Shown here piece after piece: positions 8,797-17,807 of a DNA stretch of 64,000 nucleotides. This DNA is from Intestinicryptomonas porci (GTDB taxonomy: Bacteria; Verrucomicrobiota; Verrucomicrobiia; Opitutales; Intestinicryptomonadaceae). A program made the translations under genes and the position numbers. The notes under the pieces were generated by a model. That model was not told the origin of the DNA and made no database searches. It saw only the letters and a list, made by a program, of their open reading frames with translations. Every line of letters begins with the position of its first letter. Position 1 is the first letter of the stretch. Location: positions 171,503 through 235,502 of the forward strand of contig NZ_JALBUT010000003.1 in NCBI RefSeq assembly GCF_033971905.1, in the 5' to 3' direction.

Positions 8797-9381
8797 CTAT
8801 CTTTTGTTAAACGACTTGTATTCCGACATTATCCCCAAAGAAACGTCAGAGCCGAACCAAATCACGCTCGCCCTCTCCTTTTGCTCGGGAGACAAGCGCG
8901 GCATTTTTCCGCTGTCAAAAACAACTATCATTTTGTCGGTTTTTTCAAAGTAAATGAAAGCCCCCATGCCCTTTTGCGCGACTTCAAGCGGAGCGTCGGG
9001 CGTGGACTTTTCAAAGACTTGCGGAATTCCGCCCTGCTTTGTGGGCAAGGCAAACGTAAAAGTTGAAGACAAAAGCTTTTGGGAATTTTTAGGCGTCCCC
9101 GAAGAAATCAGAAGACTGCCGTTCTTGTTCGGAGTGAAAATACGCAAAAGCGGAGCTTCTTCATATCCTGAAATTTTGTTTCGCCTCATAAAATCTGCAT
9201 CGAGAAGAAGCGGAGTCTTGCCCGCAGGCTTCCCGTTCAAATATACGTTTGCGCCGCTTGGGAAAGAATCCAAAACAAAATTGCGCGAGCCTCCCGAATC
9301 AAGCCCGAAAGCAATCAGCGCAATCATTACCGCCAAAACGGCGATTCCCGAAAGCGTGTAAATTAAGCCCTTGTGTTCCAT
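8797..9381 (-). CDS. PEGA-domain membrane protein
   Basis: A 194-residue protein with one N-terminal transmembrane helix (about residues 7-27, GLIYTLSGIAVLAVMIALIAF). A short beta-sandwich segment of the PEGA type follows: SFPSGANVYLNGKPAGKTPL. PEGA domains are found on surface or periplasmic parts of bacterial envelope proteins. The rest (about residues 60-194) is beta-rich and unassigned. The protein is probably anchored in the inner membrane facing the periplasm. It is co-oriented with the exported protein 100 bases downstream. The role is unknown. Confidence 0.75.
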   Translation of the reverse strand: MEHKGLIYTLSGIAVLAVMIALIAFGLDSGGSRNFVLDSFPSGANVYLNGKPAGKTPLLLDADFMRRNKISGYEEAPLLRIFTPNKNGSLLISSGTPKNSQKLLSSTFTFALPTKQGGIPQVFEKSTPDAPLEVAQKGMGAFIYFEKTDKMIVVFDSGKMPRLSPEQKERASVIWFGSDVSLGIMSEYKSFNKR

Positions 9382-9639
9382 AAAAATTAAAAAAGTTTAC
9401 CGATTTTGCGCGATTTATTTTTTCATAACCCCCGTGCCGCGTCAAGATTTATGATGAAGCCCGCGTTAAATTAAACTTCGGAAAAATGCGACATTTTTGA
9501 AGCAAAACATTACATTTTTGTAATTTTTGACAACAATTTTCGCGTTTTCAAAAAAAATTTTTTGACTATCCAAAGACTATTAAAAAAGCTTTTGTACATC
9601 TTGCATTTTATCAAAAACTTAAATCCAAATAAAAAAATT

Positions 9640-10983
9640 ATGAACAGCTACGTAGCAAAAGTCTTGGAAGACTTACAGAAAAAACAACCATGGGAAAAAG
9701 AATTCCTTCAAGCAGTTGAAGAAGTGCTTTCCTCATTGAGCCTTATCCTCGAAAAGGATAAAAAATACGAAGAAAACAAAATTCTTGAAAGAATGGTTGT
9801 TCCCGAAAGAACAATCCTCTTCCAAGTTCCCTGGTACGACGACAAGGGCGAACTCCATGTAAACCAGGGCTACCGCGTTCAATTCAACAGCGCAATAGGT
9901 CCCTACAAAGGCGGCTTGCGCTTCCACCCGTCCGTAAATTTGGGCATCTTGAAGTTCCTCGGCTTTGAACAGGTCTTCAAAAACTCCCTCACCACTTTGC
10001 CAATGGGCGGCGGCAAGGGCGGCTCCAACTTCGACCCGAAAGGCAAAAGCGACAACGAAGTGCGCTCTTTCTGCCGCAGCTTCATGACTGAGCTTTACCG
10101 CCACATCGGCGAAAACGTTGACGTCCCCGCAGGCGACATCGGCGTGGGCGGTCGCGAAATCGGCTTCCTCTTCGGGCAATACAAGAGAATTGTCGATTCT
10201 TACGACAGCGTTTTGACAGGCAAAGGCTTGGCTTGGGGCGGCTCACTAATTCGCCCGGAAGCGACAGGATACGGCAATGTTTACTTCTGCCAGGAAATGC
10301 TCGCCACAAAGAAAGACGGTCTCGACGGCAAGCGCGTGCTGGTTTCGGGTTCGGGCAACGTTGCGCAATACACGGTTGAAAAGCTCATTCAAAACGGCGC
10401 AAAAGTTCTTTCAATGTCCGACTCTAACGGCGCAATCATCGACGAAGACGGCATCGACGCCGAAAAGCTTGCTTTCGTAATGGAACTTAAAAACGTAAAG
10501 CGCGGCAGAATAAGCGAATACGCAAAACAGTTCAAGAATGCCAAGTACGTTGAAGGCAAACGCCCGTGGGGCTTGGTAAAAGCCGACATCGCAATGCCCT
10601 CCGCAACCCAGAACGAAATCGAGCTTGAAGACGCAAAGGCTCTTCTTGCAAACGGTTGCATGTGCGTATCCGAAGGCGCGAATATGCCCTCCACAAACGA
10701 AGCAATCAAGCTCTATGTGGAAGCCGGCATACACTATGGTCCCGCAAAGGCGGCAAACGCAGGCGGCGTTGCAACCTCGGGCTTGGAAATGTCGCAAAAC
10801 GCAATCCGCTTGAGCTGGACCCGCGAAGAAGTTGACGAAAAGCTCCACAACATCATGCGCTCAATCCACCAAAACGCGGCAAATGCGGCTGAAGAAGTCG
10901 GCACACCCGGCAACTTGGTAAACGGCGCAAACATCGCGGGCTTCAAGAAGGTCGCAGATGCAATGATTGCCCAGGGCGTCTAA
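9640..10983 (+). CDS. gdhA: NADP-type glutamate dehydrogenase
   Basis: Assimilates ammonium by reductive amination of 2-oxoglutarate to glutamate. The GDH signature with the catalytic lysine (LPMGGGKGGSNFDPKG), the KGGLRFHPSV substrate segment and the Rossmann fold (VSGSGNVAQYT) are intact. The start at 9640 (MNSYVAKVL) gives 447 residues, the normal length for the hexameric NADP enzyme. An in-frame upstream extension to 9562 is low-complexity and not expected in the family. No Shine-Dalgarno sequence precedes the ATG, which has an A-rich leader. A TTGACA box at 9527-9532 has no convincing -10 partner. A terminator follows at 11010-11043. Confidence 0.97.
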   Translation: MNSYVAKVLEDLQKKQPWEKEFLQAVEEVLSSLSLILEKDKKYEENKILERMVVPERTILFQVPWYDDKGELHVNQGYRVQFNSAIGPYKGGLRFHPSVNLGILKFLGFEQVFKNSLTTLPMGGGKGGSNFDPKGKSDNEVRSFCRSFMTELYRHIGENVDVPAGDIGVGGREIGFLFGQYKRIVDSYDSVLTGKGLAWGGSLIRPEATGYGNVYFCQEMLATKKDGLDGKRVLVSGSGNVAQYTVEKLIQNGAKVLSMSDSNGAIIDEDGIDAEKLAFVMELKNVKRGRISEYAKQFKNAKYVEGKRPWGLVKADIAMPSATQNEIELEDAKALLANGCMCVSEGANMPSTNEAIKLYVEAGIHYGPAKAANAGGVATSGLEMSQNAIRLSWTREEVDEKLHNIMRSIHQNAANAAEEVGTPGNLVNGANIAGFKKVADAMIAQGV

Positions 10984-11009
10984 TTTAAGCTTAACTCAAT
11001 AAAAATTTG

Positions 11010-11043
11010 GCGCGGATTTCCAAAAGAAGTCCGCGCTTTTTTT
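11010..11043 (+). terminator. Intrinsic terminator of gdhA
   Basis: A GCGCGGA / TCCGCGC stem around an A-rich loop, followed by seven T, 27 bases after the gdhA stop. Confidence 0.88.
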
Positions 11044-11104
11044 GAATAAAATATTGATAAATTGAAAATTATCGCGCTAAATAGCCTTTTACCAAAAAAA
11101 CATC

Positions 11105-11344
11105 ATGCAAGAAAAAGAAACTTTCGCCTGGATTTTAATACTGCTTACCATGCTGGCATTATCGCTAATTCCAAACCTCTACTATATCTTAAAGGGGAAA
11201 GAGGAATTTTATTCGGACTACCGCAACGAAATAGACATAAGCCGCGAAGATTTCAACCGCCGCTACATGACAAAACGTATAATCTGGGCAATTATTCCGC
11301 TTCTCATTCTTGGCTTAATGGGGCTTATAAATTTGTACAGATAA
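11105..11344 (+). CDS. Small two-helix membrane protein
   Basis: A 79-residue protein with two predicted transmembrane helices (about residues 8-28 and 58-77) joined by a charged loop. The function is unknown. Its stop codon lies one base before the start of the VC0807-like gene at 11346, so the two are almost certainly co-transcribed and may work together in the inner membrane. Confidence 0.7.
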   Translation: MQEKETFAWILILLTMLALSLIPNLYYILKGKEEFYSDYRNEIDISREDFNRRYMTKRIIWAIIPLLILGLMGLINLYR

Positions 11345-11345
11345 A

Positions 11346-12077
11346 ATGCCTAAAAACAAAGAAAACATCTGGCTCAATCTGGGCGTAAACGTAATTTTGC
11401 CGACGCTCATTTTGATGAAGGCGCAAAAGTGGCTCGTTGCGGCGGGAATTGTCTCCCAAGAAAGCGCAAAACCGATTTACTTTTTCGCAATCGCAATAGC
11501 CCTGCCCGTCATTTACGGGATTTACGATTTGGCAAAGCGCGGGAAGTGGAACATTTTTTCGATTTTCGGCATACTAAACGTGCTTTTAACAGGCACAATC
11601 GGGCTTTTCGAACTTTCCCGCGAATGGATTATCGCAAAAGAGGCGGGCATTCCCGCGATACTTGGTCTGGCAGTCTTAATATCGGCATACACAAAAAAGC
11701 CCCTCGTGAAAGTCTTAATCTATAACGACGCCCTGTTGGACACGAAAAAAGTGGCGGCGGCTCTCGAAGAAAGAAACAACACCGCAAAGTTCTTCGACGC
11801 CTTAAAAGGCGCGACAATTCTAATATCGGCGTCATTCTTCGCAAGCGGCATTATCCAGTTTTTCCTCGCGGCAATGATTTACACCGAAAACGCAAGCGCG
11901 GAAGAATTCAACAGCCAAGTCGGGCAAATGACATGGATTTCATACCTTGTTGTTCTACTGCCCTGCATGGCAATCACAACCGCCGCACTTTTCAAAATTC
12001 TAAACGCAATCAAAAATTTGACGGGATTTACTTTTGAGGAAGCCCTCTCGCAGGACTTGCGCGAAAACAAAAAATAG
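11346..12077 (+). CDS. VC0807-like multi-pass membrane protein
   Basis: A 243-residue integral membrane protein with about six hydrophobic segments. The pattern of an N-terminal NVILPTLILMK segment, a GIYDLAKRGKWNIFSIFG loop, then LLTGTIGLFEL and EAGIPAILGLAVL matches my memory of the VC0807 family, whose function is not established. It is coupled one base after the 79-residue membrane protein and precedes metK by 94 bases. No transport signature is visible. Confidence 0.75.
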   Translation: MPKNKENIWLNLGVNVILPTLILMKAQKWLVAAGIVSQESAKPIYFFAIAIALPVIYGIYDLAKRGKWNIFSIFGILNVLLTGTIGLFELSREWIIAKEAGIPAILGLAVLISAYTKKPLVKVLIYNDALLDTKKVAAALEERNNTAKFFDALKGATILISASFFASGIIQFFLAAMIYTENASAEEFNSQVGQMTWISYLVVLLPCMAITTAALFKILNAIKNLTGFTFEEALSQDLRENKK

Positions 12078-12103
12078 CCGAAATCCGCCCCGCTTATGAA
12101 TGC

Positions 12104-12132
12104 TTGACTATTTGGTGATTTGCGATTGAATT
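12104..12132 (+). promoter_or_regulatory. Candidate promoter of metK-ahcY
   Basis: TTGACT (12104-12109) and TGAATT (12127-12132) are 17 bases apart, in the 94-base gap before metK. The -10 box is weak. I saw no SAM riboswitch fold in this short leader. Confidence 0.3.
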
Positions 12133-12171
12133 GAACCAATATTTAAAAAAAACACTCACTAAAAAACAAAT

Positions 12172-13344
12172 ATGAAAAATTACGTATTCTCTTCGGAATC
12201 GGTTGGCGAAGGCCATCCCGACAAAGTGGCGGACTATATTTCCGACAGCGTCCTTGACGCATGCCTGGAACAGGACAAATCAAGCCGCGTGGCATGCGAA
12301 ACTTTGGTAAAGAGCAACTGCGTCGTAATCGCGGGCGAAATCACAACAAAAGCAAAGTTGGACTACGAAAAAATCGTGCGAAACGCCATAAGGGAAATCG
12401 GCTACGTCAACGACGATGACGTTTTTCATGCCGACAAAGTATTTATAACAAACCTTTTGACAAAACAGTCCCCCGACATCGCGCAAGGCGTTGACGCCCG
12501 CAGGGCGAGAGGCAAACAAGGCGCGGAACAGGGCGCGGGAGACCAAGGCATCATGTTCGGCTACGCCACAAACGAAACGCCCGAATACATGCCCGCCGCA
12601 ATTATGTTCGCGCACAGAATTTTGACGGAGCTTGCCTTCCAGCGCAAGAACAAGGGCCCCAAGTGGCTGCGCCCCGACTGCAAAAGCCAGGTTGCCGTGG
12701 AATACAAAGACGGCAAGCCCGCGCGCATTGAAAACGTCGTAATTTCAACCCAGCACTCCGCGGACGTCGAGCATGACGAAATCGAGCATTACATGGTTGA
12801 AAAAATCATAAAGAAGGTTCTGCCCAAAGAGCTTATCGACTCCAAAACGCAGTTTTTGATTAACCCGACGGGCAAATTCGTTGTTGGCGGCCCGCAGGGC
12901 GACTCAGGCCTTACCGGCAGAAAAATCATTGTCGACACCTACGGCGGCTACGGGCGCCACGGCGGCGGCGCGTTCTCGGGCAAAGACCCCTCAAAGGTCG
13001 ACCGCTCGGCGGCGTACATGTGCAGGTGGGTTGCAAAGAACATCGTTGCCGCAGGCTTGGCGGAACGCTGCGAGCTTCAAGTCGCCTACGCAATTGGCTA
13101 TCCACATCCTTTGAGCATCGCAATCGACACTTTCGGCACGGGCAAAGTTTCCGAAGACGCCCTGATTAAGGCAGTAAAAAAAGTGTTCTCGTTCAAGCCT
13201 GCTGACATCATAAAACAGCTCGGACTTCTCGCCCCGATTTATAGAAAGACCACAAACTACGGACACTTCACAAAAGCCGTCTTGCCATGGGAAAAAACCG
13301 ACAAGGTGCAAGACCTGAAAAAAGCCGTAAAATCAGCAAAATAA
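12172..13344 (+). CDS. metK: S-adenosylmethionine synthetase
   Basis: Makes S-adenosylmethionine from methionine and ATP. The N-terminal signature (GEGHPDKVADYISD), the loop GDQGIMFGYA and the phosphate-binding GGGAFSGKDPSKVDRSA motif are intact. The length of 390 residues is normal. There is no Shine-Dalgarno sequence; the leader is A-rich. The stop codon overlaps the ahcY start as TAATG at 13342-13346, so the two steps of the methyl cycle (making SAM, removing SAH) are translationally coupled. Confidence 0.98.
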   Translation: MKNYVFSSESVGEGHPDKVADYISDSVLDACLEQDKSSRVACETLVKSNCVVIAGEITTKAKLDYEKIVRNAIREIGYVNDDDVFHADKVFITNLLTKQSPDIAQGVDARRARGKQGAEQGAGDQGIMFGYATNETPEYMPAAIMFAHRILTELAFQRKNKGPKWLRPDCKSQVAVEYKDGKPARIENVVISTQHSADVEHDEIEHYMVEKIIKKVLPKELIDSKTQFLINPTGKFVVGGPQGDSGLTGRKIIVDTYGGYGRHGGGAFSGKDPSKVDRSAAYMCRWVAKNIVAAGLAERCELQVAYAIGYPHPLSIAIDTFGTGKVSEDALIKAVKKVFSFKPADIIKQLGLLAPIYRKTTNYGHFTKAVLPWEKTDKVQDLKKAVKSAK

Positions 13345-14756
13345 TGAGCGAATTTTCAGACTACAAAATAGCCGACATCTCTTTGGCGGATTTCGGAAGA
13401 AAAGAACTTGACATCGCAGAGCACGAAATGCCGGGGCTCATGGCGGTGCGCAAAAAATACGCGGACAAAAAACCGCTTAAAGGCGTCAGAATAAGCGGCA
13501 GCCTGCACATGACAATCCAAACCGCCGTCTTGATTGAAACATTGAAAGCTCTCGGCGCGGACGTGCGCTGGGCAAGCTGCAACATCTTTTCAACGCAAGA
13601 CCACGCGGCGGCGGCAATCGCAAAAGGCGGCACTCCCGTATTTGCATGGAAAGGCGAAAGCCTTGAAGACTACTGGGAATGCACCTACAAGGCTCTGACT
13701 TGGAACGACGGCAAGGGCCCGCAGTTAATAGTTGACGACGGCGGAGACGCGACTTTGCTAATCCACAAAGGCTACGAGCTTGAAAACGGCTCGGATTGGG
13801 TAAACACTGAAAGCTCAAGCCATGAAGAAGAAGTCATAAAGGCTCTTCTTAAAAAAGTTAACAAGGAAGACCCAAGCCATTGGCACAAAGTCGTTGCGGA
13901 AGTCAAGGGTGTTTCAGAAGAAACAACGACAGGCGTACACCGCCTCTACCAGCGTTTTGAAAGGGGCGAACTGCTCTTCCCCGCAATCAATGTAAACGAC
14001 TCCGTAACAAAGAGCAAATTCGACAATTTGTACGGTTGCAGAGAATCGCTGGTTGACGGCATAAAGCGCGCAACAGACGTAATGATTGCGGGCAAAGTGG
14101 CGGTAGTTTGCGGCTACGGCGATGTCGGCAAAGGCTGTGTTCAGGCATTAAAAGGGCTTGGCGCAACAATTTTGGTCACGGAAATAGACCCGATTTGCGC
14201 ATTGCAGGCGGCAATGGAAGGCTACCGCGTGGTGACGATTGAAGAAACATTGGGATTGGCGGACATCTATGTAACAACAACCGGCAACTGCAAGATTATC
14301 ACAATCGAGCACATGCAAAAGATGCGCGACCAGGCTATCGTCTGCAACATAGGGCATTTCGACAATGAAATCGAAGTAAGCAAGCTTGAAAAATTCCCGA
14401 ACATAAAGCGCACAAACATCAAACCCCAGGTTGACAAATACACATTCCCTGGCGGCAATTCAATCTACCTCTTGGCGGAAGGCAGGCTCGTTAACTTGGG
14501 CTGTGCGACGGGGCACCCGTCGTTTGTGATGAGCAATTCTTTCACAAACCAAACGCTTGCGCAAATAGACCTTTGGGAAAACCGCGGCAAGTACGAAAAC
14601 AAAGTCTATACCCTGCCCAAGAAATTGGACGAAGAAGTCGCAAGACTGCACTTGGAACGCATCGGAGCGCACCTTACAACCCTGACACAGGAGCAGGCGG
14701 ACTACATCGGCGTAAAAGTCGAAGGCCCGTATAAATCGGACATTTACAGGTATTAA
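13344..14756 (+). CDS. ahcY: Adenosylhomocysteinase
   Basis: Hydrolyses S-adenosylhomocysteine to adenosine and homocysteine with bound NAD, removing the inhibitor produced by methyltransferases. The NAD-binding motif (VVCGYGDVGKGCVQAL), the GSLHMTIQTAVLIETL N-terminal segment and the C-terminal YKSDIYRY-type end are present. The start at 13344 (MSEFSDYKIAD) overlaps the metK stop by one base and gives 470 residues, as expected for the family. An earlier in-frame codon inside metK would add an unlikely basic extension. A strong terminator follows. Confidence 0.98.
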   Translation: MSEFSDYKIADISLADFGRKELDIAEHEMPGLMAVRKKYADKKPLKGVRISGSLHMTIQTAVLIETLKALGADVRWASCNIFSTQDHAAAAIAKGGTPVFAWKGESLEDYWECTYKALTWNDGKGPQLIVDDGGDATLLIHKGYELENGSDWVNTESSSHEEEVIKALLKKVNKEDPSHWHKVVAEVKGVSEETTTGVHRLYQRFERGELLFPAINVNDSVTKSKFDNLYGCRESLVDGIKRATDVMIAGKVAVVCGYGDVGKGCVQALKGLGATILVTEIDPICALQAAMEGYRVVTIEETLGLADIYVTTTGNCKIITIEHMQKMRDQAIVCNIGHFDNEIEVSKLEKFPNIKRTNIKPQVDKYTFPGGNSIYLLAEGRLVNLGCATGHPSFVMSNSFTNQTLAQIDLWENRGKYENKVYTLPKKLDEEVARLHLERIGAHLTTLTQEQADYIGVKVEGPYKSDIYRY

Positions 14757-14772
14757 AACGGATTGTTTGCGA

Positions 14773-14807
14773 AAAGCGGCGGATATGTTTTTTCCGCCGC
14801 TTTTTTT
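14773..14807 (+). terminator. Intrinsic terminator of metK-ahcY
   Basis: An AAAGCGGCGGA / TCCGCCGCTTT stem with a loop of about nine bases is followed by seven T. Confidence 0.92.
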
Positions 14808-15062
14808 GTGCCAAATAAGCGTGTTAAATCCCCGTTTTTAACCGCAAAATAGATGTCAACGGGCTTTTTCAATTCCGCCTCCGTCATTCCTGAAAATGCC
14901 CGAGAAACCAAATGCAAGCAAAAGAAAGCCGCCTTGCGCAAAAACAAGGCGACCGCAAATTTGCCAAAATACGCAGTACTGCCGCGCGAAGGCAAAACTA
15001 TATCGAACATTGTAAATTCAAAAAAAAATACGCTTGAAAGAAAATTCATCTTTTCAAAACGC
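14808..15062. other. Intergenic region with no supported gene
   Basis: Between the ahcY terminator and the ICMT-like gene. A 98-codon minus-strand open frame (15049 to 14753) crosses the terminator stem and reaches into the ahcY stop. Its protein looks random, with no family resemblance and no ribosome site, so I do not call it. A decayed gene is possible. Nothing else is seen. Confidence 0.5.
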
Positions 15063-15674
15063 TTAATAGAGCTTGAAAAGGGTCGGTATGACGCCCGCTT
15101 CCCTCAAACCTTCGGCAAGCTCAAAAAACCCGATAATCCAAACAAACCAAACGGCGTCCAAAAAACTTTTTGTAAACTTTTTGGGCATTACTTCCATAAA
15201 ATCAGGCTGGCTTGGCTTTCGGAAAAAATTGGGAATAAAGCGCGGCGTTGTTTTACAATAATCGTCAAATTCCTTGCCGAAAAGCTCTTTTAAGCGCGCT
15301 TCTTCGCCCTTGACCGTCGAGGGATAATACAAGATGAAAGCAACGGCGGCAAGCATCGGAATCGAAAATGTCTCCGTGCCGAAACAAGTGCCGACCGCTC
15401 CCACAAAACTGAAAAAGTAGAGCGGATTTCTGCACAAGCTGTAAGGCCCCTCGGTGATTAGCTTTCTGTCTTTGTGTCCTGCAATATAAAGCGAGCACCA
15501 AATTCTGCCGAATGCGCCGATTGTAGCCATCACGCATGCAAAGAGCATAAGCGATTCTTCAAGTATCGGATTTAATTCCCACTTTGTCTCGCAAAAGAGA
15601 ACCGCAAATATAATAAAAATGCCTACGACTTTGGAAATTGTCGTCCTTATTTTTTCATTCAAAGTTTTTTTCAT
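15063..15674 (-). CDS. ICMT-family (isoprenylcysteine methyltransferase-like) membrane protein
   Basis: A 203-residue integral membrane protein with the SAM-binding core seen in bacterial isoprenylcysteine carboxyl methyltransferase/PEMT relatives. That core is LITEGPYSLCRNPLYFFSF (about residues 90-108), then a helical hairpin and a C-terminal EEARLKELFGKEFDDYCKTTPRFIP segment. Four to five hydrophobic helices are visible. Bacteria generally lack prenylated proteins, so the substrate is unknown and is more likely a lipid or small molecule. It stands alone, with 80 bases to the next minus-strand gene. Confidence 0.8.
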   Translation of the reverse strand: MKKTLNEKIRTTISKVVGIFIIFAVLFCETKWELNPILEESLMLFACVMATIGAFGRIWCSLYIAGHKDRKLITEGPYSLCRNPLYFFSFVGAVGTCFGTETFSIPMLAAVAFILYYPSTVKGEEARLKELFGKEFDDYCKTTPRFIPNFFRKPSQPDFMEVMPKKFTKSFLDAVWFVWIIGFFELAEGLREAGVIPTLFKLY

Positions 15675-15755
15675 TAGATTTCATTTTGTTATGAAGTCAT
15701 AATGAAACGATTTTGTTTTTATTTTATTAGCGAATTGTTAGTTTTTTGTTAATTC

Positions 15756-16253
15756 TTACAATGAACTTAACAAAAGACTACATATAATCAAGGCCGAAAA
15801 ACCGCAATAAATTCCCACACATAAAGTTCTTGTCTTTTTCTCTTTAACAAATCTCTTTCCAAAAAACGGAACCACATAACAAAATGTAAGCATTATAACG
15901 AGAATTTCGATGTCAACTTGAGACATTCCAAAAGGTGTTTCTTCGCCACGTAAAATCGAAAATAAAATAGAGGACACAATAAAAATAGGGAAAAAACAGT
16001 ATAAAATTTTTTCGAGGCTGAAAAAATTTAAATATTTAGTTAATTTTCTCTCGGACTCATCTTTCGATATTTTTCCGACACACAAAAGAGCTTCGAAAAT
16101 CATCCAAAATATAAAATCAAGAAGATACTTAAAAGCAATACAAGGCAAGAAAACAATTACACTAATAAAATATAATATCACAACAATACCAATCAAAGGC
16201 AATTCAGAAATAGTTGAAAAGCCTCCATCTGCCATTAAAATTGGATAAAACAT
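15756..16253 (-). CDS. AT-rich orphan membrane protein A
   Basis: A 165-residue protein with four hydrophobic segments (roughly residues 18-55, 85-105, 115-133 and 145-163). No family is recognised. It lies 30 bases after a second membrane protein in the same direction. Both genes have clearly lower GC content than the surrounding housekeeping genes, with many ATA and AAA codons, which suggests recent acquisition or weak selection. The function is unknown. Confidence 0.6.
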   Translation of the reverse strand: MFYPILMADGGFSTISELPLIGIVVILYFISVIVFLPCIAFKYLLDFIFWMIFEALLCVGKISKDESERKLTKYLNFFSLEKILYCFFPIFIVSSILFSILRGEETPFGMSQVDIEILVIMLTFCYVVPFFGKRFVKEKKTRTLCVGIYCGFSALIICSLLLSSL

Positions 16254-16283
16254 AAAAACCTCTTTCCTGCGTTAAAATTTTAT

Positions 16284-17108
16284 TTATAAAATCAGCATAG
16301 TGCCTATACCCCAGCCTACATCCCACCAAAAATCTCCCGACAACTGTCCGTTTGTTTTAACAACTTCGCACCTTGCCGTTTCATACTGCTTTGTATTATA
16401 ATTATAAACTTCTTTTATGGAAATCCTTGTATATCCGTTCGACGTTACCAAAGTCTTCCAAAATAGTTCGACTTCATAGCTAATACTTTTAGGAATGTTT
16501 CCATCCAATTCAATGTTTAAATTTTTAACTTGCGCAGAATTGCAACTACCAAACGGATGATGAACATTTTCATATATGCGCTGTTTGTTCGCTAAAACAG
16601 TATTATTTATCTCTTCGTAATACTCATCGTAAGTAAATTCTTTTGAATCGAAGCCGAATATGACGATAAGCACAAAAAAACTAATGGTTGATATCCACGA
16701 CGCTTTTTTTACGAAAGACAGCGTGGATTTTGATGTCTCTTCCGCCGTAATTCTCTCGGGAAAGAATACAGCACAAAATGATAATAACTCAAATGGATCC
16801 CACAAAAAAGATAAAAGGGTTGCCCCGACAATTATGCCAAGCGGACGCCAATCATACGTTCCCTTTTCTTTATACGAATATGCCTGCTCTGCAACTATCG
16901 AAAAAATGAAATGAAAGTTTGCAACCAAAGCAATCAAACAAATTATGTACGCAATTATGTTTCCTTCATCTACCGTACTTGAAAAAGAATCGTTGCAAAA
17001 CAATACTGACGTTGCAAAAGCAACCCATGCTACTTTTTTGTTAAAACGCAAATAATTTGGAATTGCGACTTGCTCTTCTTGAATGGAAAAATTTACTTCT
17101 GTATTCAT
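16284..17108 (-). CDS. AT-rich orphan membrane protein B
   Basis: A protein of unknown function with about five hydrophobic helices in its first 170 residues. A likely extracytoplasmic domain of about 90 residues follows, and the C-terminus is hydrophobic (GWGIGTMLIL). I chose the ATG at 17108 (MNTEVNFSI); an earlier in-frame ATG at 17129 adds only seven residues (MLWTTYF) and cannot be excluded. A partial inverted repeat around GTGGTCCAC lies at the 5' end. It forms an AT-rich pair with the next gene and is probably co-transcribed with it. Confidence 0.6.
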   Translation of the reverse strand: MNTEVNFSIQEEQVAIPNYLRFNKKVAWVAFATSVLFCNDSFSSTVDEGNIIAYIICLIALVANFHFIFSIVAEQAYSYKEKGTYDWRPLGIIVGATLLSFLWDPFELLSFCAVFFPERITAEETSKSTLSFVKKASWISTISFFVLIVIFGFDSKEFTYDEYYEEINNTVLANKQRIYENVHHPFGSCNSAQVKNLNIELDGNIPKSISYEVELFWKTLVTSNGYTRISIKEVYNYNTKQYETARCEVVKTNGQLSGDFWWDVGWGIGTMLIL

Positions 17109-17209
17109 AAAATATGTGGTCCACAACATATTTCGCGTTTTTAGGAAAAATCTCCCGTGTGAAATAAAAAATTTTTATTTTTTTACAAAAGTTGCCGCTT
17201 GGCGCAAAT

Positions 17210-17806
17210 TTAATCCAAGATGACGGAGGTATTCGATTTTATCCAGTTTTGCATTTTTTTCAGAACAGGCTCGGCGTCTTTGCTTTTTAACTGCAAGGCG
17301 GGAGTTGAAAGTATTTCTTTAAGCGTTTCAAATTCGCCAAGAGTCAGGCTTGCCGCAAAATCTTCCTTTATCGGATAGCCTTCGCTGCGCATAAAAACAT
17401 ACAGATATTTTATAAAGACGCACTGCGCGTCCGCCCCTGAATTTATCGCATCGAAAGACGCGGCAAGGATTTTGTGGAACTTTGAAAACTCTTCAAGATA
17501 GGCGGCGTTTTTAAGCGCGCATTTGGAAATTTCGCAGGCGGTTTTAAAACTATCATAATTATTCGCAATTTCAGAATGCGATTTCAACAGCTCAAAGTCT
17601 TTCAAAAAAAGCATATCGCCAGTTTTCGACTTTTCGCATTCGGCGCAAATTTCGTCAAACAAATCTGGAAGATGCGAAGTCTTCTTCTGCCCCGCCCTCT
17701 TGTAGAGAACGCGCAAGCCCTCTTCTTCGGAAAATATTTTAAACAATATCCCGCTCTCGCCCCTTAGGGACTTGTCCAAGACAATGCCTGTAATGCTTTC
17801 AGCCAC
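17210..17806 (-). CDS. recO: DNA repair protein RecO (short form)
   Basis: RecO helps load RecA onto SSB-coated DNA in gap repair. The N-terminal 80 residues match the RecO OB-fold (start SITGIVLDKSLRGESGILFKIFSEEEGL, then YKRAGQ). The helical C-terminal part is recognisable, but the zinc-finger cysteines of many RecO proteins are missing, and at 198 residues it is shorter than the usual 230-250. Its position directly after ybeY (one base between them) is a common bacterial arrangement and supports the call. Confidence 0.75.
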   Translation of the reverse strand: MAESITGIVLDKSLRGESGILFKIFSEEEGLRVLYKRAGQKKTSHLPDLFDEICAECEKSKTGDMLFLKDFELLKSHSEIANNYDSFKTACEISKCALKNAAYLEEFSKFHKILAASFDAINSGADAQCVFIKYLYVFMRSEGYPIKEDFAASLTLGEFETLKEILSTPALQLKSKDAEPVLKKMQNWIKSNTSVILD

Positions 17807-17807
17807 C

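Noticed and set aside
8717..8953. 78-codon plus-strand frame
   Set aside because: Antisense to the end of the PEGA gene; AT-driven composition with no domain.
9562..9639. 26-codon N-terminal extension of gdhA
   Set aside because: Not part of the GDH family; the ATG at 9640 gives the normal length.
12078..12171. Possible SAM riboswitch before metK
   Set aside because: The leader is only 94 bases and lacks the conserved core of the SAM riboswitch classes I know.
14753..15049. 98-codon open frame on the minus strand between ahcY and the ICMT-like gene
   Set aside because: It runs through the ahcY terminator stem and into the ahcY stop, has no ribosome site, and its product has no family resemblance.
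17108..17140. Inverted repeat around GTGGTCCAC as an operator
   Set aside because: Arms are imperfect and there is no second copy; too weak to call.
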